Origin: Roseiarcus sp963782255
GTDB taxonomy: Bacteria > Pseudomonadota > Alphaproteobacteria > Rhizobiales > Beijerinckiaceae
Assembly: GCA_963782255.1 (NCBI GenBank)
Contig: CAWAIS010000001.1
Location: forward strand, 682,001-746,000
Length of the DNA: 64,000 bases
Reading direction: 5' to 3'
How positions within the stretch are numbered: position 1 is the stretch's first letter; every line of letters starts with the position of its first letter. Both the position numbers and the translations under genes were made by a program. The notes below the pieces were generated by a model, which did not search any database, was not told the origin of the DNA, and saw only the letters and a list, made by a program, of their open reading frames with translations. This document shows, piece by piece, positions 40,494 to 49,425 of this stretch.

Positions 40494-42218
40494 TCACCGC
40501 GCCGTCGTCACTCGGAAAACCTCGGCGACCGAGGTCACGCCTTCGCGACATTTGGCGATGGCGTCCTCCATCATGGTCGTGACGCCCGCGCGACGCGCGG
40601 CTTCGTCAAGAGCGTTCGCGTCGACCCCGGGGCCGACGAGATTGCGCACTTCACCGGTCACCTCCAACGCTTCGAACACGCCGACGCGGCCGCGATAGCC
40701 CGTTCCGGCGCACCTTTCGCAGCCGCGCGGCTCCCAGACCGCGTCTCCTACAGAAAGCCCGAGCGCTCCGTAGCGCGGATCCGCGTCGAAGTCGGCCGGC
40801 GAAAGCCGCCGCTGGGTCTTGCAGCGCTCGCAGAGGACGCGCACCAGCCGCTGGCCGAGCACGCCTCTGAGCGTCGATCTCAAGAGGAAGCCCTCGACGC
40901 CGAGGTCGAGAAGTCGGGGAACCGCTGCGACCGCCGTTTCCGTGTGCAGCGTCGTGAGCACGAGATGCCCGGTCAGCGCGGCGTGGATCGCGATGCCCGC
41001 CGTCTCGGAATCGCGGATTTCGCCAACCATGATCACGTCGGGGTCCTGGCGAACGAAGGCGCGCAACGCATTGGCGAAGGTAAGCCCGATTGCGGGCTTG
41101 ACCTGCGACTGGTTGACGCCCGCGATCTCATATTCCACCGGGTCCTCGATCGTCAGTATCTTGCGATGCGGCGTGTTGAGGACCGAAAGCATCGTGGCGA
41201 GCGTCGTCGTCTTGCCGCTGCCGGTCGGGCCGGTGATCACGATCATGCCGTGCGGCAGATCGATGAATCGCCGGACCTTGCGCTCGTCGCCGGCGCTCAG
41301 CCCGAGCTTTGGGATATCGAGGAGGCCGCGATCTCGCGGCAGGAGACGGATGACGGCGGACTCGCCATGCTGCGTCGGCATGGTGGCAACGCGAATGTCG
41401 ATATTGACGCGCTCAATCTCGAGGCGCGCCGCGCCGTCCTGTGGAAGCCGCCGCTCGGCGATGTTGAGGCCGGCGAGGATCTTGATGCGGGAAATGAGGG
41501 CCTGCGGCAGCGCGTGCGGCGGCGCGGGCACGGCTCTCAACAAGCCGTCGATCCGCATGCGCACATGGAGAGCGTTGCGCATTGGCTCAATATGAATATC
41601 GCTTGCGCGCAGATCGATCGCCTTCTCCAGAAGATCGTTGACTGCGCGCACGACCGGAGCGCCGCTGGCGAGGTCTCGCAGACTGTCGATGCTCTCCTCG
41701 GCTCCGCCGGGCGTTTCGCCCGCGGACGGCGGCGGCCTCTCATCTTCCGGCCCCAGCCGTTCAGCCAAAACCGCTGCGATATCGTCGAAAGACGCCACCG
41801 CGATCGCGGGCGCACGCCCGAGCACGATCTGCGCGCCGCGTTGGCCGGCGAGATCGGTCGGATCGGCGACCGCAAGACCGATGCTCCCCCCGCCGGCGTC
41901 GAACGGAAAAATCGCCGTCTCGCGCAGGAATCTGCGAGTGAAACGATCGACGAGCGGAGGGGCGGCCAGCAGATCGGCCAGCATCACCCGGCGATGTTTG
42001 AAGTAGGCGGCGACGTAGTCGGCCATCTCGTCAGCCGAAAGGTCGCTCGATACCCAGATCGACCGTATTGACAATTGTTCACCAACGACACTGTCTATTG
42101 CGAAGCGTTTGAGGTTGGGAACGTCCAACGCTAGCGTGTCGTTCAGATACTTTATAAAGCCATAAAGGGGCTCTACGGCAGGGAGGGTCGCCTCACCAAT
42201 GTTATTTGTAACTTTCAT
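40494..42218 (-). CDS. gspE: Type II secretion ATPase GspE
   Basis: 574-residue hexameric ATPase powering the pseudopilus. Walker A is GPTGSGKTTTLATML, the Asp box is ILTIEDPVEYEIAGVNQSQV, Walker B is VGEIRDSETA, and the tetra-Cys zinc module is LCERCKTQRR...CERCAGTGYRGR. The N-terminal T2SSE_N domain is present (residues about 60-160). AAAGGA three bases before the ATG supports the start. It is the first gene of the minus-strand gsp operon, divergent from gspD. Confidence 0.94.
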   Translation of the reverse strand: MKVTNNIGEATLPAVEPLYGFIKYLNDTLALDVPNLKRFAIDSVVGEQLSIRSIWVSSDLSADEMADYVAAYFKHRRVMLADLLAAPPLVDRFTRRFLRETAIFPFDAGGGSIGLAVADPTDLAGQRGAQIVLGRAPAIAVASFDDIAAVLAERLGPEDERPPPSAGETPGGAEESIDSLRDLASGAPVVRAVNDLLEKAIDLRASDIHIEPMRNALHVRMRIDGLLRAVPAPPHALPQALISRIKILAGLNIAERRLPQDGAARLEIERVNIDIRVATMPTQHGESAVIRLLPRDRGLLDIPKLGLSAGDERKVRRFIDLPHGMIVITGPTGSGKTTTLATMLSVLNTPHRKILTIEDPVEYEIAGVNQSQVKPAIGLTFANALRAFVRQDPDVIMVGEIRDSETAGIAIHAALTGHLVLTTLHTETAVAAVPRLLDLGVEGFLLRSTLRGVLGQRLVRVLCERCKTQRRLSPADFDADPRYGALGLSVGDAVWEPRGCERCAGTGYRGRVGVFEALEVTGEVRNLVGPGVDANALDEAARRAGVTTMMEDAIAKCREGVTSVAEVFRVTTAR

Positions 42219-42338
42219 CAGTCCTTTACAGCGACTTTATGACCGGATCCGCAATCGTTTTCTTGACAGAATATTAGCTTTAATGGTTTTTTGCCCGTCG
42301 TTCAATATGTGATTCACGCCATCGCGGATGGGATTAGG

Positions 42339-44615
42339 GTGGCAAACGATTTCGATTTCGTGAAGGCGGCGTGGCGCAGCGTTTTGGCAACGGCTCTCCT
42401 TTTCACGCTTGACGCCTGCAACACTGCGTATCTCGAGCAGCGAACCGACCAGCCGCAGAACGCAGCCGACATCGTGCGCTCCACCGATTTAACGCCGCGA
42501 TTCCCTCAGCGGACAGGCACGGTCGACACGGGCGGAACAGGCGCGCCGAGAGGCTTTTCCATCTTCGGCGGGTCGACCCCCGCGCCGCCAGCGCCGGCGG
42601 CGCCCGCAGGCGCCTTGGAGGTCGAGGCATCGACCGGAGAGTACACCCTCAATTTCGATAACGCTCCCGTGGCGAATGTCGCAAAATCGATCTTGGGCGA
42701 TATTCTCGGCGTCGGCTATGTGATCGATCCGCGCGCGCAGGGGTCGATCACGCTCTCATCGGGAAGGCCAGTCGCCAAGAAGGACATGCTGTTTATCCTC
42801 GAGGACGCTCTGCACGCCAACAATCTGAACCTGCTGAAGGACAAGGTCGGCTATCGCATTGAGCCCGCGGGCGACGCGAATTTCGGGTCCGTCGACAATG
42901 CCGGCGGAAGGGGAACCGTCGAGCCGGGATACGGCACGACCGTCATTCCGTTGCAATACGTCTCCGGAGCAACCCTGACGAAGCTCCTCGAAGGATTTTC
43001 CGCGCGACCCGGCGCCATTCGAACCGATCCATCAGGAAAAATTCTGATCATCGCGGGGACCGGTAGCGAGCGTCAGTCCGCTTTGGACACCGTTCGGAGC
43101 TTCGACGTCGATTGGTTGAAAGGGCAGTCGGTGGGCATGTATCCGGTGCAGAACAGCACGCCCGAGCCGATCGTCAGCGAACTCGAGAAGATCATGGACA
43201 CTGGGGAATCGGGCTTCGGACACGGTCTCGTGAAACTCGAACCGGTTTCGCGCTTGAACTCGATCCTCGTGGTCGCCTCGAAGCCGGAACTGTTGCGAGC
43301 CGCCGCACGCTGGATCGCGAGGCTCGACGAGCCGGCGGGCGCGAGCGCGAGCGTCAAGGTCTACAAGGTGCGTTACGGCGAGGCTAAAGAGCTGGCCCGG
43401 CTGTTACAGCAGATTTTCGGGAGCAGCGGGGGCGCCGCGGAGTCCGCAACCAACGAACTCGCTCCCTCGTCGGGCGCCAAGGCGATGACGCCGGTTCAAC
43501 GCCTCACGGGCGGAGCTCCGCCCGAGGCCAACAATCCGACGCCGGGCGGCGCGCCGGGCGGCAACGCTCGCGGCGGGCAAGCGGGTGCGGGCGGCGGTCC
43601 GGTGGCGACCCTCAACGCCGAACTCGGCGCTCTCGGCTTCGGTCAAGGCGGAGGGGGCGGCGGACCTCAATTGCCCAACGTCCGGATCACGGCCGATCCG
43701 GTCAACAATTCGGTGCTGATCTACGCCAACGCCAGCGAGTACCAGATCATCCAACGGACGCTTGATCAGCTCGATCGGCCGAGATTGCAGGTTGCGATCG
43801 AGGTCACGATCGCGGAAGTCACGCTGAACGACCAGCTCAATTACGGGGTGCAGTTCTGGCTCAAGAACGGCGCGTTTTCGAACACTCTGACCGGCGTCAT
43901 TCCGAGCGTCGCCAACAATCTGACCCAGAACCCGACCGGTCCGGGCCTGACCGGCGGCCTCAATGTGGTGATGGGGAACACCCTCACTCCGCGCGTCGTC
44001 ATCAACGCGCTGCACCAGCTCACGGACGTGAGGATTCTGTCCAATCCTTCGCTTGTCGTCGTCGATAACGGCGAGGCGACGCTCGAGGTCGGGAATCAAA
44101 TTCCGATATCGACCGGCAGCGCGACCGTGCTCAGCGCCAACAATGCAGTCGTCAACACCGTCGATTACAAGAACACCGGAATCATCCTGCACGTGCAGCC
44201 GCGGGTGAACTCGAATGGATCAGTCCTGCTCGACATCGACCAGGAGATCAGCAATGTGCCGGAGGGCAGCACGAGCCTGACCCCGACGATCACTCAGCGT
44301 AAAGTCACAAGCGAGATTTCGGTCGTGAGCGGGCAGACGGTGCTGCTCGCGGGACTGATTCAGGACGAGCAGGACAAATCGCGACAGGGGGTGCCGATTC
44401 TCAATCAGCTTCCCTATGTCGGCTCGGCGTTCGGCACCTCGGGGAGGAACGAAGTGCGCACCGAGCTCATCATCTTCATTCGACCGCAGATCGTCCGGGA
44501 CGGCGTCGATGCGGCGATGGTCGCCGAGGAGCTTCGGTCGAAAATGCGCGGAGGAAAGCAGCAGGCGATCACCCTTCCGGGAATGCTCAACATCAATGCG
44601 CGGCCGCTGCAATGA
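42339..44615 (+). CDS. gspD: Type II secretion outer-membrane secretin GspD (lipoprotein)
   Basis: 758-residue secretin. A lipobox LDAC follows the signal region (SVLATALLFTLDAC), so the protein should be lipidated and pilot itself to the outer membrane; no gspS is seen. N0/N1/N2/N3 ring domains (LNFDNAPVANVAKSILGDILG onward) include a Gly/Ala-rich insert (about residues 395-440). The secretin core follows: ATLEVGNQIPISTG, VTSEISVVSGQTVLLAGLIQDE and VGSAFGTSGRNEVRTELIIFIRP. I prefer GTG 42339 (GGATGG upstream); a TTG at 42291 in frame is possible. Confidence 0.92.
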   Translation: MANDFDFVKAAWRSVLATALLFTLDACNTAYLEQRTDQPQNAADIVRSTDLTPRFPQRTGTVDTGGTGAPRGFSIFGGSTPAPPAPAAPAGALEVEASTGEYTLNFDNAPVANVAKSILGDILGVGYVIDPRAQGSITLSSGRPVAKKDMLFILEDALHANNLNLLKDKVGYRIEPAGDANFGSVDNAGGRGTVEPGYGTTVIPLQYVSGATLTKLLEGFSARPGAIRTDPSGKILIIAGTGSERQSALDTVRSFDVDWLKGQSVGMYPVQNSTPEPIVSELEKIMDTGESGFGHGLVKLEPVSRLNSILVVASKPELLRAAARWIARLDEPAGASASVKVYKVRYGEAKELARLLQQIFGSSGGAAESATNELAPSSGAKAMTPVQRLTGGAPPEANNPTPGGAPGGNARGGQAGAGGGPVATLNAELGALGFGQGGGGGGPQLPNVRITADPVNNSVLIYANASEYQIIQRTLDQLDRPRLQVAIEVTIAEVTLNDQLNYGVQFWLKNGAFSNTLTGVIPSVANNLTQNPTGPGLTGGLNVVMGNTLTPRVVINALHQLTDVRILSNPSLVVVDNGEATLEVGNQIPISTGSATVLSANNAVVNTVDYKNTGIILHVQPRVNSNGSVLLDIDQEISNVPEGSTSLTPTITQRKVTSEISVVSGQTVLLAGLIQDEQDKSRQGVPILNQLPYVGSAFGTSGRNEVRTELIIFIRPQIVRDGVDAAMVAEELRSKMRGGKQQAITLPGMLNINARPLQ

Positions 44616-45235
44616 CGGCCGCGAAGCGGAGAGCGGGTCAGACACTGGCGGCCGAGACGGCTCTGATCGCCCTCGCGGGCCTGGGTTCGGTCCTTGCGAG
44701 CTTCGCCGCGGCGCCCGGCTTGATCGGCATCGCGGGCGCCGCGCTGGCGGCGCTCTGCCTCACAATCGCGGTCGTCGATCGGCGCTGGCTTGTCATACCC
44801 GACGAACTGAACGCGCTCGCTTTCGTCGCCGGGCTGACGGCGGCCGGGCTGACGGCTCACGCGTCGCCGGTAGGGGCGGTTTCGCACGCCATCCTGCGCG
44901 GGGCCGTCATGTTCGCGGCGTTCTTCGTTTTTCGCGCCGGATATCGCCGGTTTCGCGGCGTCGAGGGGATGGGCCTCGGGGACGTCAAGCTGGCCGCCGT
45001 CGCCGGCGTCTGGCTCGACTGGGGCGATTTGCCGATCGCCGTCGATATCGCCGCGCTGGCCGCGCTCGCCGCGGCGCTCGTCGGGCGGCTTAAGGGGAAG
45101 GACCTGGACCTCAGGGCGAAGCTCCCATTTGGCGCTTTCTTCGCGCCGGCGATCTGGATCTGCTGGCTTCTCGCGACCTGGCGCGGCGACGGAACGCTGG
45201 CGCAGGGCCTCGCCGCGTTCAATACCGGGCGGTGA
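44612..45235 (+). CDS. Short A24 prepilin peptidase (GspO/PilD-like, no methylase domain)
   Basis: 207-residue multi-span aspartyl peptidase expected to cleave the GspG-K leaders. Catalytic Asp residues are in VVDRRWLVIPDELN and the GLGDVK motif. The N-terminal cytosolic domain with the zinc Cys motif that N-methylates pilins is missing, so it is a peptidase-only form, or methylation is supplied elsewhere. The ATG overlaps the gspD stop (ATGA). The 3' end overlaps the convergent Sel1 gene by 17 bases. Confidence 0.85.
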   Translation: MTAAKRRAGQTLAAETALIALAGLGSVLASFAAAPGLIGIAGAALAALCLTIAVVDRRWLVIPDELNALAFVAGLTAAGLTAHASPVGAVSHAILRGAVMFAAFFVFRAGYRRFRGVEGMGLGDVKLAAVAGVWLDWGDLPIAVDIAALAALAAALVGRLKGKDLDLRAKLPFGAFFAPAIWICWLLATWRGDGTLAQGLAAFNTGR

Positions 45236-45734
45236 CGGCGCCGCCGGCCCCGACGGGGAGGGGCCTCCAGAAGAACGCCCGCTGTTGAGCCTGGGCGAGC
45301 TGATCGAGGGTCAGCTTCTGCGCCACGCCGTCGCGAACGCGCGCCCAAAAGTCCCGTTGTTGCCCGGCAGCCTGCGACGCGGCGAGAATGAGCCACACCT
45401 CCGCCTGAACCCAATCCTGCGGCACGCCGAATCCTTTGTCGAACAGCAGGCCGAGAAGAAATTGGGCAGTCGGCTCACCCTGCCAGGCTGCCTGGTTCAG
45501 CCAGCCTGCGGCGACAATGTAGTTTTGTGGCACGCCCAGACCGTACTGGTACATGTAGCCGATATAGGCCTGGGCCGTCGGCGACCCGCGCTCGGCCTCG
45601 GCGAGGAGCAGCGGCGCCGCGCGAACATAATTATGGCGGGCGTAGGCGCGCTCGCCGGCGCTCAGCGCGCTCGCCTCTGCGCCTGAGGCGCACGCCAACG
45701 CGGCCAGCGCCAGAATCCTAGCAAGACGTCGCAT
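45219..45734 (-). CDS. Exported Sel1-like repeat protein
   Basis: 171-residue protein with a signal peptide (RLARILALAALACASGAEA) and two to three Sel1-like (TPR-type) repeats: GSPTAQAYIGYMYQYGLGVPQNYIVAAGWL and GEPTAQFLLGLLFDKGFGVPQDWVQAEVWL in pieces. Sel1 proteins scaffold protein complexes. Being next to the type II secretion genes, it might be an accessory factor, but it has its own strand and promoter. Confidence 0.8.
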   Translation of the reverse strand: MRRLARILALAALACASGAEASALSAGERAYARHNYVRAAPLLLAEAERGSPTAQAYIGYMYQYGLGVPQNYIVAAGWLNQAAWQGEPTAQFLLGLLFDKGFGVPQDWVQAEVWLILAASQAAGQQRDFWARVRDGVAQKLTLDQLAQAQQRAFFWRPLPVGAGGAVTARY

Positions 45735-45915
45735 CGTGTCCCCGGCCGGCTGCCCGCTCCGCGTTCGCCATCATCGGCTGATTCTCATGGCTTTCGCGTT
45801 CGAAGTCTAGCACGAGGCGCATGCAAATTCGCGCATGCGGCGCTGGAGCGCACGCGCGCCGACATTTCTGGCCCAGGCGATGGAAAGCCGCCCCGGGGCC
45901 GAACGCCGCCAAATT

Positions 45916-45966
45916 AAACCAAGCCAAACCAAGCTGAATCCAAGCCAGACCAAACCAAATGCAAGG
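45916..45966. repeat. Imperfect 10-bp tandem repeats
   Basis: Five consecutive units resembling AAACCAAGCC (AAACCAAGCC, AAACCAAGCT, AATCCAAGCC, AGACCAAACC, AAATGCAAGG), with a one-base slip after the second. They are non-coding and lie at the start of the AT-rich stretch. Confidence 0.6.
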
Positions 45967-46006
45967 AAAACGCAAGGAATTAACCTTGTATTTCCTTTGG
46001 CGAATC

Positions 46007-46048
46007 GGGACTTTTCAATGGGTTACAAGGGACTTGTCAATGGGTTAC
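46007..46048 (+). repeat. Spaced 20-bp direct repeat
   Basis: GGGACTTTTCAATGGGTTAC (46007-46026) and GGGACTTGTCAATGGGTTAC (46029-46048) differ at one base and start 22 bp apart, about two helical turns, so both copies face the same side of DNA. This suggests a tandem protein-binding site. An A/T tract follows. Confidence 0.75.
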
Positions 46049-46384
46049 GGCCGAAAAATTTTTTCCAGGCCCGCCGGCGATAAGAACATTGCAGGCGACG
46101 CAGATCAACATATAAGCATGTCGTGATTTCTCAATTCCCTGATCGGCGCGCCGCCAAGGGCCTGTCGAAAGACGGCGTCTTCGAGACCCCCCCTCGCGGC
46201 GAGCCGCCTCCGGTCCGCTGGCGCTCCGGTCCCTTTCGCCGCGGGCTGCGATCGAAAGAGTTCGTCATGAGAGGAAGGCGCCATGGATTTTGCTTTTATG
46301 AGATAATGCCATTCTGGAAATTCGAACGTAACACGATTCCGAAAATCGCAAAGCAATTGTCGCCCGCATGCGGGAAAGCGCGGC

Positions 46385-47227
46385 CTAACGCGTCGCCATC
46401 CTGACGACCTGGCCGCCCGGGCCCGGCCTGGGGGCGGGCGCCTGCGGGAGATAGCGCTCGACAAGCGCGGCGCGATCCAAATCCTCGATTTCGACGAAGC
46501 CGAGGGCGCGGGCGCGCGCGTGCAGGTCATGAGTGTCGAAAAAGCAGCGGAAGGGCTCGCCGCTGGCGGCGACCCGCGCCGCCATGTCGTCATGGAACGC
46601 ACGCGCCTGCGCTTCTTCGATCGCATGCGGCGGGTTGGCGTAATCGAACACGACCTCGGCCCCGCCGGAAAAGCGCGCCAGCTCACTGAGCGTCGCGTAA
46701 ACCGCGTCTTCGGTCAGATAGGGCGTGACGCCGAGCCACAGCACGAAGCTTCGCCGCTGCGTATCGAAGCCGCCGCCCTCGAGCGAGGCCGTCATGCTTC
46801 CGTGCTCGAAGTCGTGCGCCACGTAACCGACGTGCGGAGGCGCGACGATGCTCGCCGCCGCGAGCCGGCGCCGCTTGTCGCGTTGGGTCGCGGGATGATC
46901 GAGCTCGAACACGCGCAAGCCGTCGTGCGCCTCGAGCCGGTAGGCGAAGGTGTCCAGCCCGGCGCCGAGGACGAGGATCTGCCGAACCCCATCGGCGATC
47001 GCGCGCCGCGCGCAATCCTCGGCGAAGCGGCTGCGCATCGCGACGAAGAAGCGCAAGCCGCGACGCTCCGGCCGCTCCTTCGCCAGCGCGATCGCCGCTT
47101 CGGCGTCTTGCCCCAAAATCGGCAGCGCCAGCGGATCCTTGAAGACGACGCCGCCCTCGAGCGCCTGATGGGCCGCCCGATGCCCCGCCGCGCCCAGGGC
47201 CGTGCGGCTGGCCTCGTTGTGTTGCAT
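46385..47227 (-). CDS. SAM-dependent methyltransferase, LCMT/PPM1-like family
   Basis: 280-residue methyltransferase of the leucine carboxyl methyltransferase-like group (Mycobacterium-type S-methyltransferase relatives). The SAM site is VRQILVLGAGLDTFAYRL near residue 85, followed by the acidic FELDHPATQRDKRRRL and the WLGVTPYLTEDAVYATLSEL motif typical of the family. Bacterial members methylate small molecules or polyketide/peptide carboxylates; the substrate here is unknown. It ends a five-gene minus-strand cluster with two more methyltransferases and a glycosyltransferase. Confidence 0.85.
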   Translation of the reverse strand: MQHNEASRTALGAAGHRAAHQALEGGVVFKDPLALPILGQDAEAAIALAKERPERRGLRFFVAMRSRFAEDCARRAIADGVRQILVLGAGLDTFAYRLEAHDGLRVFELDHPATQRDKRRRLAAASIVAPPHVGYVAHDFEHGSMTASLEGGGFDTQRRSFVLWLGVTPYLTEDAVYATLSELARFSGGAEVVFDYANPPHAIEEAQARAFHDDMAARVAASGEPFRCFFDTHDLHARARALGFVEIEDLDRAALVERYLPQAPAPRPGPGGQVVRMATR

Positions 47228-47281
47228 CGGTCGGAAGCTAATAAACGTCCGGCGCCGCTTGTCGAGGCAGACTCGAACGGA

Positions 47282-48292
47282 TCATGGGCCTTGCTTCCTG
47301 GCGAGGAAGGTATTCGAGATCCAGCGGTCGTAGTGGCCGACGCAATGATCCTGGCGAATTTCGATCGGCGAGAGCTTTGCGGCCTGAAGTATCGCGAAAA
47401 TTTGGGACTGCGGCAGGAAATGCATCTCCATTTCCCTCTTTTGGTAATCGCCGGCGAGATAATGATCGATATTGAACGCATAATCTTTGCCATATGTCGG
47501 CGCCTGAAAGAAAGCGATGCCGCCATCGTTCAGACCCCCGCAAGCGCGGGTGAGGATCTCGGCCATGATCGGCGGCGGATTGTGCTGCAGTACGATCATT
47601 GAAAAGAACAGATCGATATTCTTGAGACGCTCGAGATCGTCGGGCTGTTCGAGAAGGACGAACTCCACGTTGGTGACGTCTTCGCGCGCCATGCGCTCGC
47701 GAGCGGCGCTCAAATGAGAGGCCGACACGTCGAAAGCGAGCACTTTCGCGAAGCGTCGCGCCATTGCGCCCGTTACGCGCCCGACGCCGCAGCCGAATTC
47801 CGCGACGAGCGCGTCGGGCGGAAGCGCCAGTCCGTTTCTTTGCAGGAACGCGTCGAGATAGCGGACGTCGTCGACGCCGCTCGCGTAGAATTTCTCGAGA
47901 AGATCGGCTTGATGGATCTCGTCGGCGCGGAACTTGGGGTTGGTCAGGACGGACCAATAGGGCTCGGTCAGGCCCAGATCGTTCCACACTCGCCGGACAT
48001 GAGCCCAGAGCTGGTTCGTTTCATCGGGCGACAGGCGGGTCTGCACGCTCATCGCAGGACCAAGGTTGAGGTCCAGATTCCCGGGCGCGGTCGCGTATCG
48101 GTTTCGCAATTCGGCGGAATTCGCAAAGATCTCCAGAACGTAATCCAGGCTCGCGGTTTGCAGCGACTTCACATGGAGTTCGAAACCGCTCTGATCCGGT
48201 TTCCGGCCCAGCAGGGACTGGTAGAGGGCGCGAACGATGTCGCTCGCGGCGAATTGTCGCTCCTTGTCGGGACTAGGCGGTTGCTCGGTCAT
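47282..48292 (-). CDS. DUF4214-fused class I methyltransferase
   Basis: 336-residue protein. The N-terminal DUF4214-like module (IVRALYQSLLGRKPDQSGFELHVKSL, residues about 15-60) precedes a Rossmann SAM methyltransferase (LVAEFGCGVGRVTGAMARRF near residue 165; VLAFDVSASHLSAARERM; DLFFSMIVLQHNPPP). DUF4214 is a linker-type helical domain often found in secreted or glycan-related proteins. ATG 48292 with GAGGGA 7 bases upstream is preferred to a TTG 48 bases earlier. The substrate is unknown; the context suggests surface glycan or natural product decoration. Confidence 0.8.
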   Translation of the reverse strand: MTEQPPSPDKERQFAASDIVRALYQSLLGRKPDQSGFELHVKSLQTASLDYVLEIFANSAELRNRYATAPGNLDLNLGPAMSVQTRLSPDETNQLWAHVRRVWNDLGLTEPYWSVLTNPKFRADEIHQADLLEKFYASGVDDVRYLDAFLQRNGLALPPDALVAEFGCGVGRVTGAMARRFAKVLAFDVSASHLSAARERMAREDVTNVEFVLLEQPDDLERLKNIDLFFSMIVLQHNPPPIMAEILTRACGGLNDGGIAFFQAPTYGKDYAFNIDHYLAGDYQKREMEMHFLPQSQIFAILQAAKLSPIEIRQDHCVGHYDRWISNTFLARKQGP

Positions 48293-48395
48293 CCAGGTTT
48301 CCCTCGGGACGCGAAACGACGACTTCCGCCATATGTTCAACGAAGGCGAATTGCAAATCGGCGCGAAGCACGAAAGGATTGGCCCTCGAACGCCC

Positions 48396-49394
48396 TTATG
48401 ACTCTCGCCGGTGGGCGTCTTGCGGGCCCAGCTTGTCGGCCTTGAACAAGAGGTCGAAGTGAAGCAAGCCGTCGGGCAGCATTCGGCTTTCGATAGCCTC
48501 GCGGTTCCGCATTCGCCAGAGATCCATAAGGCGCCCCTGGTCCGTGACGATGTTCCGCCGGCCGCTATGTTCGATTGCGCAGATCTCGTCGGTCAGGCCG
48601 AACAATTCGCGCGCAAAGACATCCGGCGCCTTGCCGATATGATCCTTGAGGCAACGGGGATTGAATTCGCACAGCACCGTCGGCCGATGCTTCGCAAGGA
48701 TCTGCTTCAGGCCGTCGAGCGCGAACGCTTCGTGTCCTTCGATGTCGATCTTGATGAAATCGATCCTCGGCTCGACGCCGAGAATGTCGTCGCCGGGCAG
48801 CGATTGCACGAGACGATCGAAGCGCTCAGGGGTCTTCAAGTGCGTGTTCGACGAGCCCTGCAGGGCGAACAAAGCCGGCTTGTCGGAGAGTGCGAAAGGA
48901 TAGAGCCTTACGAACAACTCCAAACCGTTTGCGACGACGCCCCTCAGGAACATCTGGGCGTTGCTCTCGTTCGGCTCGAACGCGATGACCTTGCCGCTCG
49001 GGCCCACGCGCTTTGCCGCCGCGAACGCCATTACGCCGACATTCGCCCCGATATCGACAAATACGTCGCCCGGCCGCAGGCGCTCGTTCAAAACCGCGAC
49101 GAGATGATTTTCCCAGGCCCTGTGCAGGCATATCTTCTTTCCGAAGTCTGGCTCCGTCTTGTCGACGACGACGAGGTAGCCGCCGAGGTCGACGGTGGCG
49201 ATGTTCGCGTCCGCGATGGAGCGGTACTCGCTGGAGCTCCGGAACGTCGCGACCACGTCGGAGAGCTTCAGGCGTCCGCGCTCGGATTGGCTGAGGAAAT
49301 GCCTGAGGCCGGCTTCGTCCGGATTGCGCAGGAGAACGAGCCGATAGGCGGCGACCAGATCCTCGCGGCTCGCGGCAGAGTCCCTCAACTGCAT
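48396..49394 (-). CDS. DUF4214-fused FkbM family methyltransferase
   Basis: 332-residue protein with an N-terminal DUF4214-like segment (LVAAYRLVLLRNPDEAGLRHFLSQ, residues 13-36) and a C-terminal FkbM methyltransferase: SAM motif VFVDIGANVGVMAFAAAKRVG near residue 115, GKVIAFEPNESNAQMF, and RIDFIKIDIEGHEAFALDGL. FkbM enzymes O-methylate sugars or polyketides. The same domain fusion occurs in the next gene, so the two probably act in one pathway. The ATG at 49394 lies 31 bases after the glycosyltransferase gene. Confidence 0.86.
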   Translation of the reverse strand: MQLRDSAASREDLVAAYRLVLLRNPDEAGLRHFLSQSERGRLKLSDVVATFRSSSEYRSIADANIATVDLGGYLVVVDKTEPDFGKKICLHRAWENHLVAVLNERLRPGDVFVDIGANVGVMAFAAAKRVGPSGKVIAFEPNESNAQMFLRGVVANGLELFVRLYPFALSDKPALFALQGSSNTHLKTPERFDRLVQSLPGDDILGVEPRIDFIKIDIEGHEAFALDGLKQILAKHRPTVLCEFNPRCLKDHIGKAPDVFARELFGLTDEICAIEHSGRRNIVTDQGRLMDLWRMRNREAIESRMLPDGLLHFDLLFKADKLGPQDAHRRES

Positions 49395-49425
49395 GAAGCT
49401 TCTCCTTCGCCGCGCTTGCCCCGGG

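Larger units (their letters stand above)
45735..46384. other. 650-bp AT-richer intergenic region with two repeat blocks
   Basis: No convincing gene. Bases 45900-46070 are markedly richer in A/T than the rest of the window. They hold five imperfect 10-bp tandem repeats (45916-45966), a CAAGG-AATTAA-CCTTG hairpin (45973-45988), a spaced 20-bp direct repeat (46007-46048) and an A/T tract (46053-46064). The rest (46100-46380) has a chance frame only. Regulatory or replication/partition-type use is possible; nothing is proven. Confidence 0.5.

Noticed and set aside
40188..42071. Very long frame antisense to gspE
   Set aside because: A mirror of gspE codon bias in high-GC DNA; Arg/Ala/Asp-rich and without domains.
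42263..42290. TTGACA upstream of gspD as a sigma-70 promoter
   Set aside because: No TATAAT-like -10 at 16-18 bases.
45718..45975. Minus-strand frame rich in GLAW repeats
   Set aside because: It is simply the translation of the 10-bp tandem repeats; no start signal or homology.
46105..46404. Plus and minus frames just downstream of the methyltransferase gene
   Set aside because: Arg/Pro-rich chance frames without start signals. The DNA may be a dispersed repeat, which only a genome-wide blastn could show.
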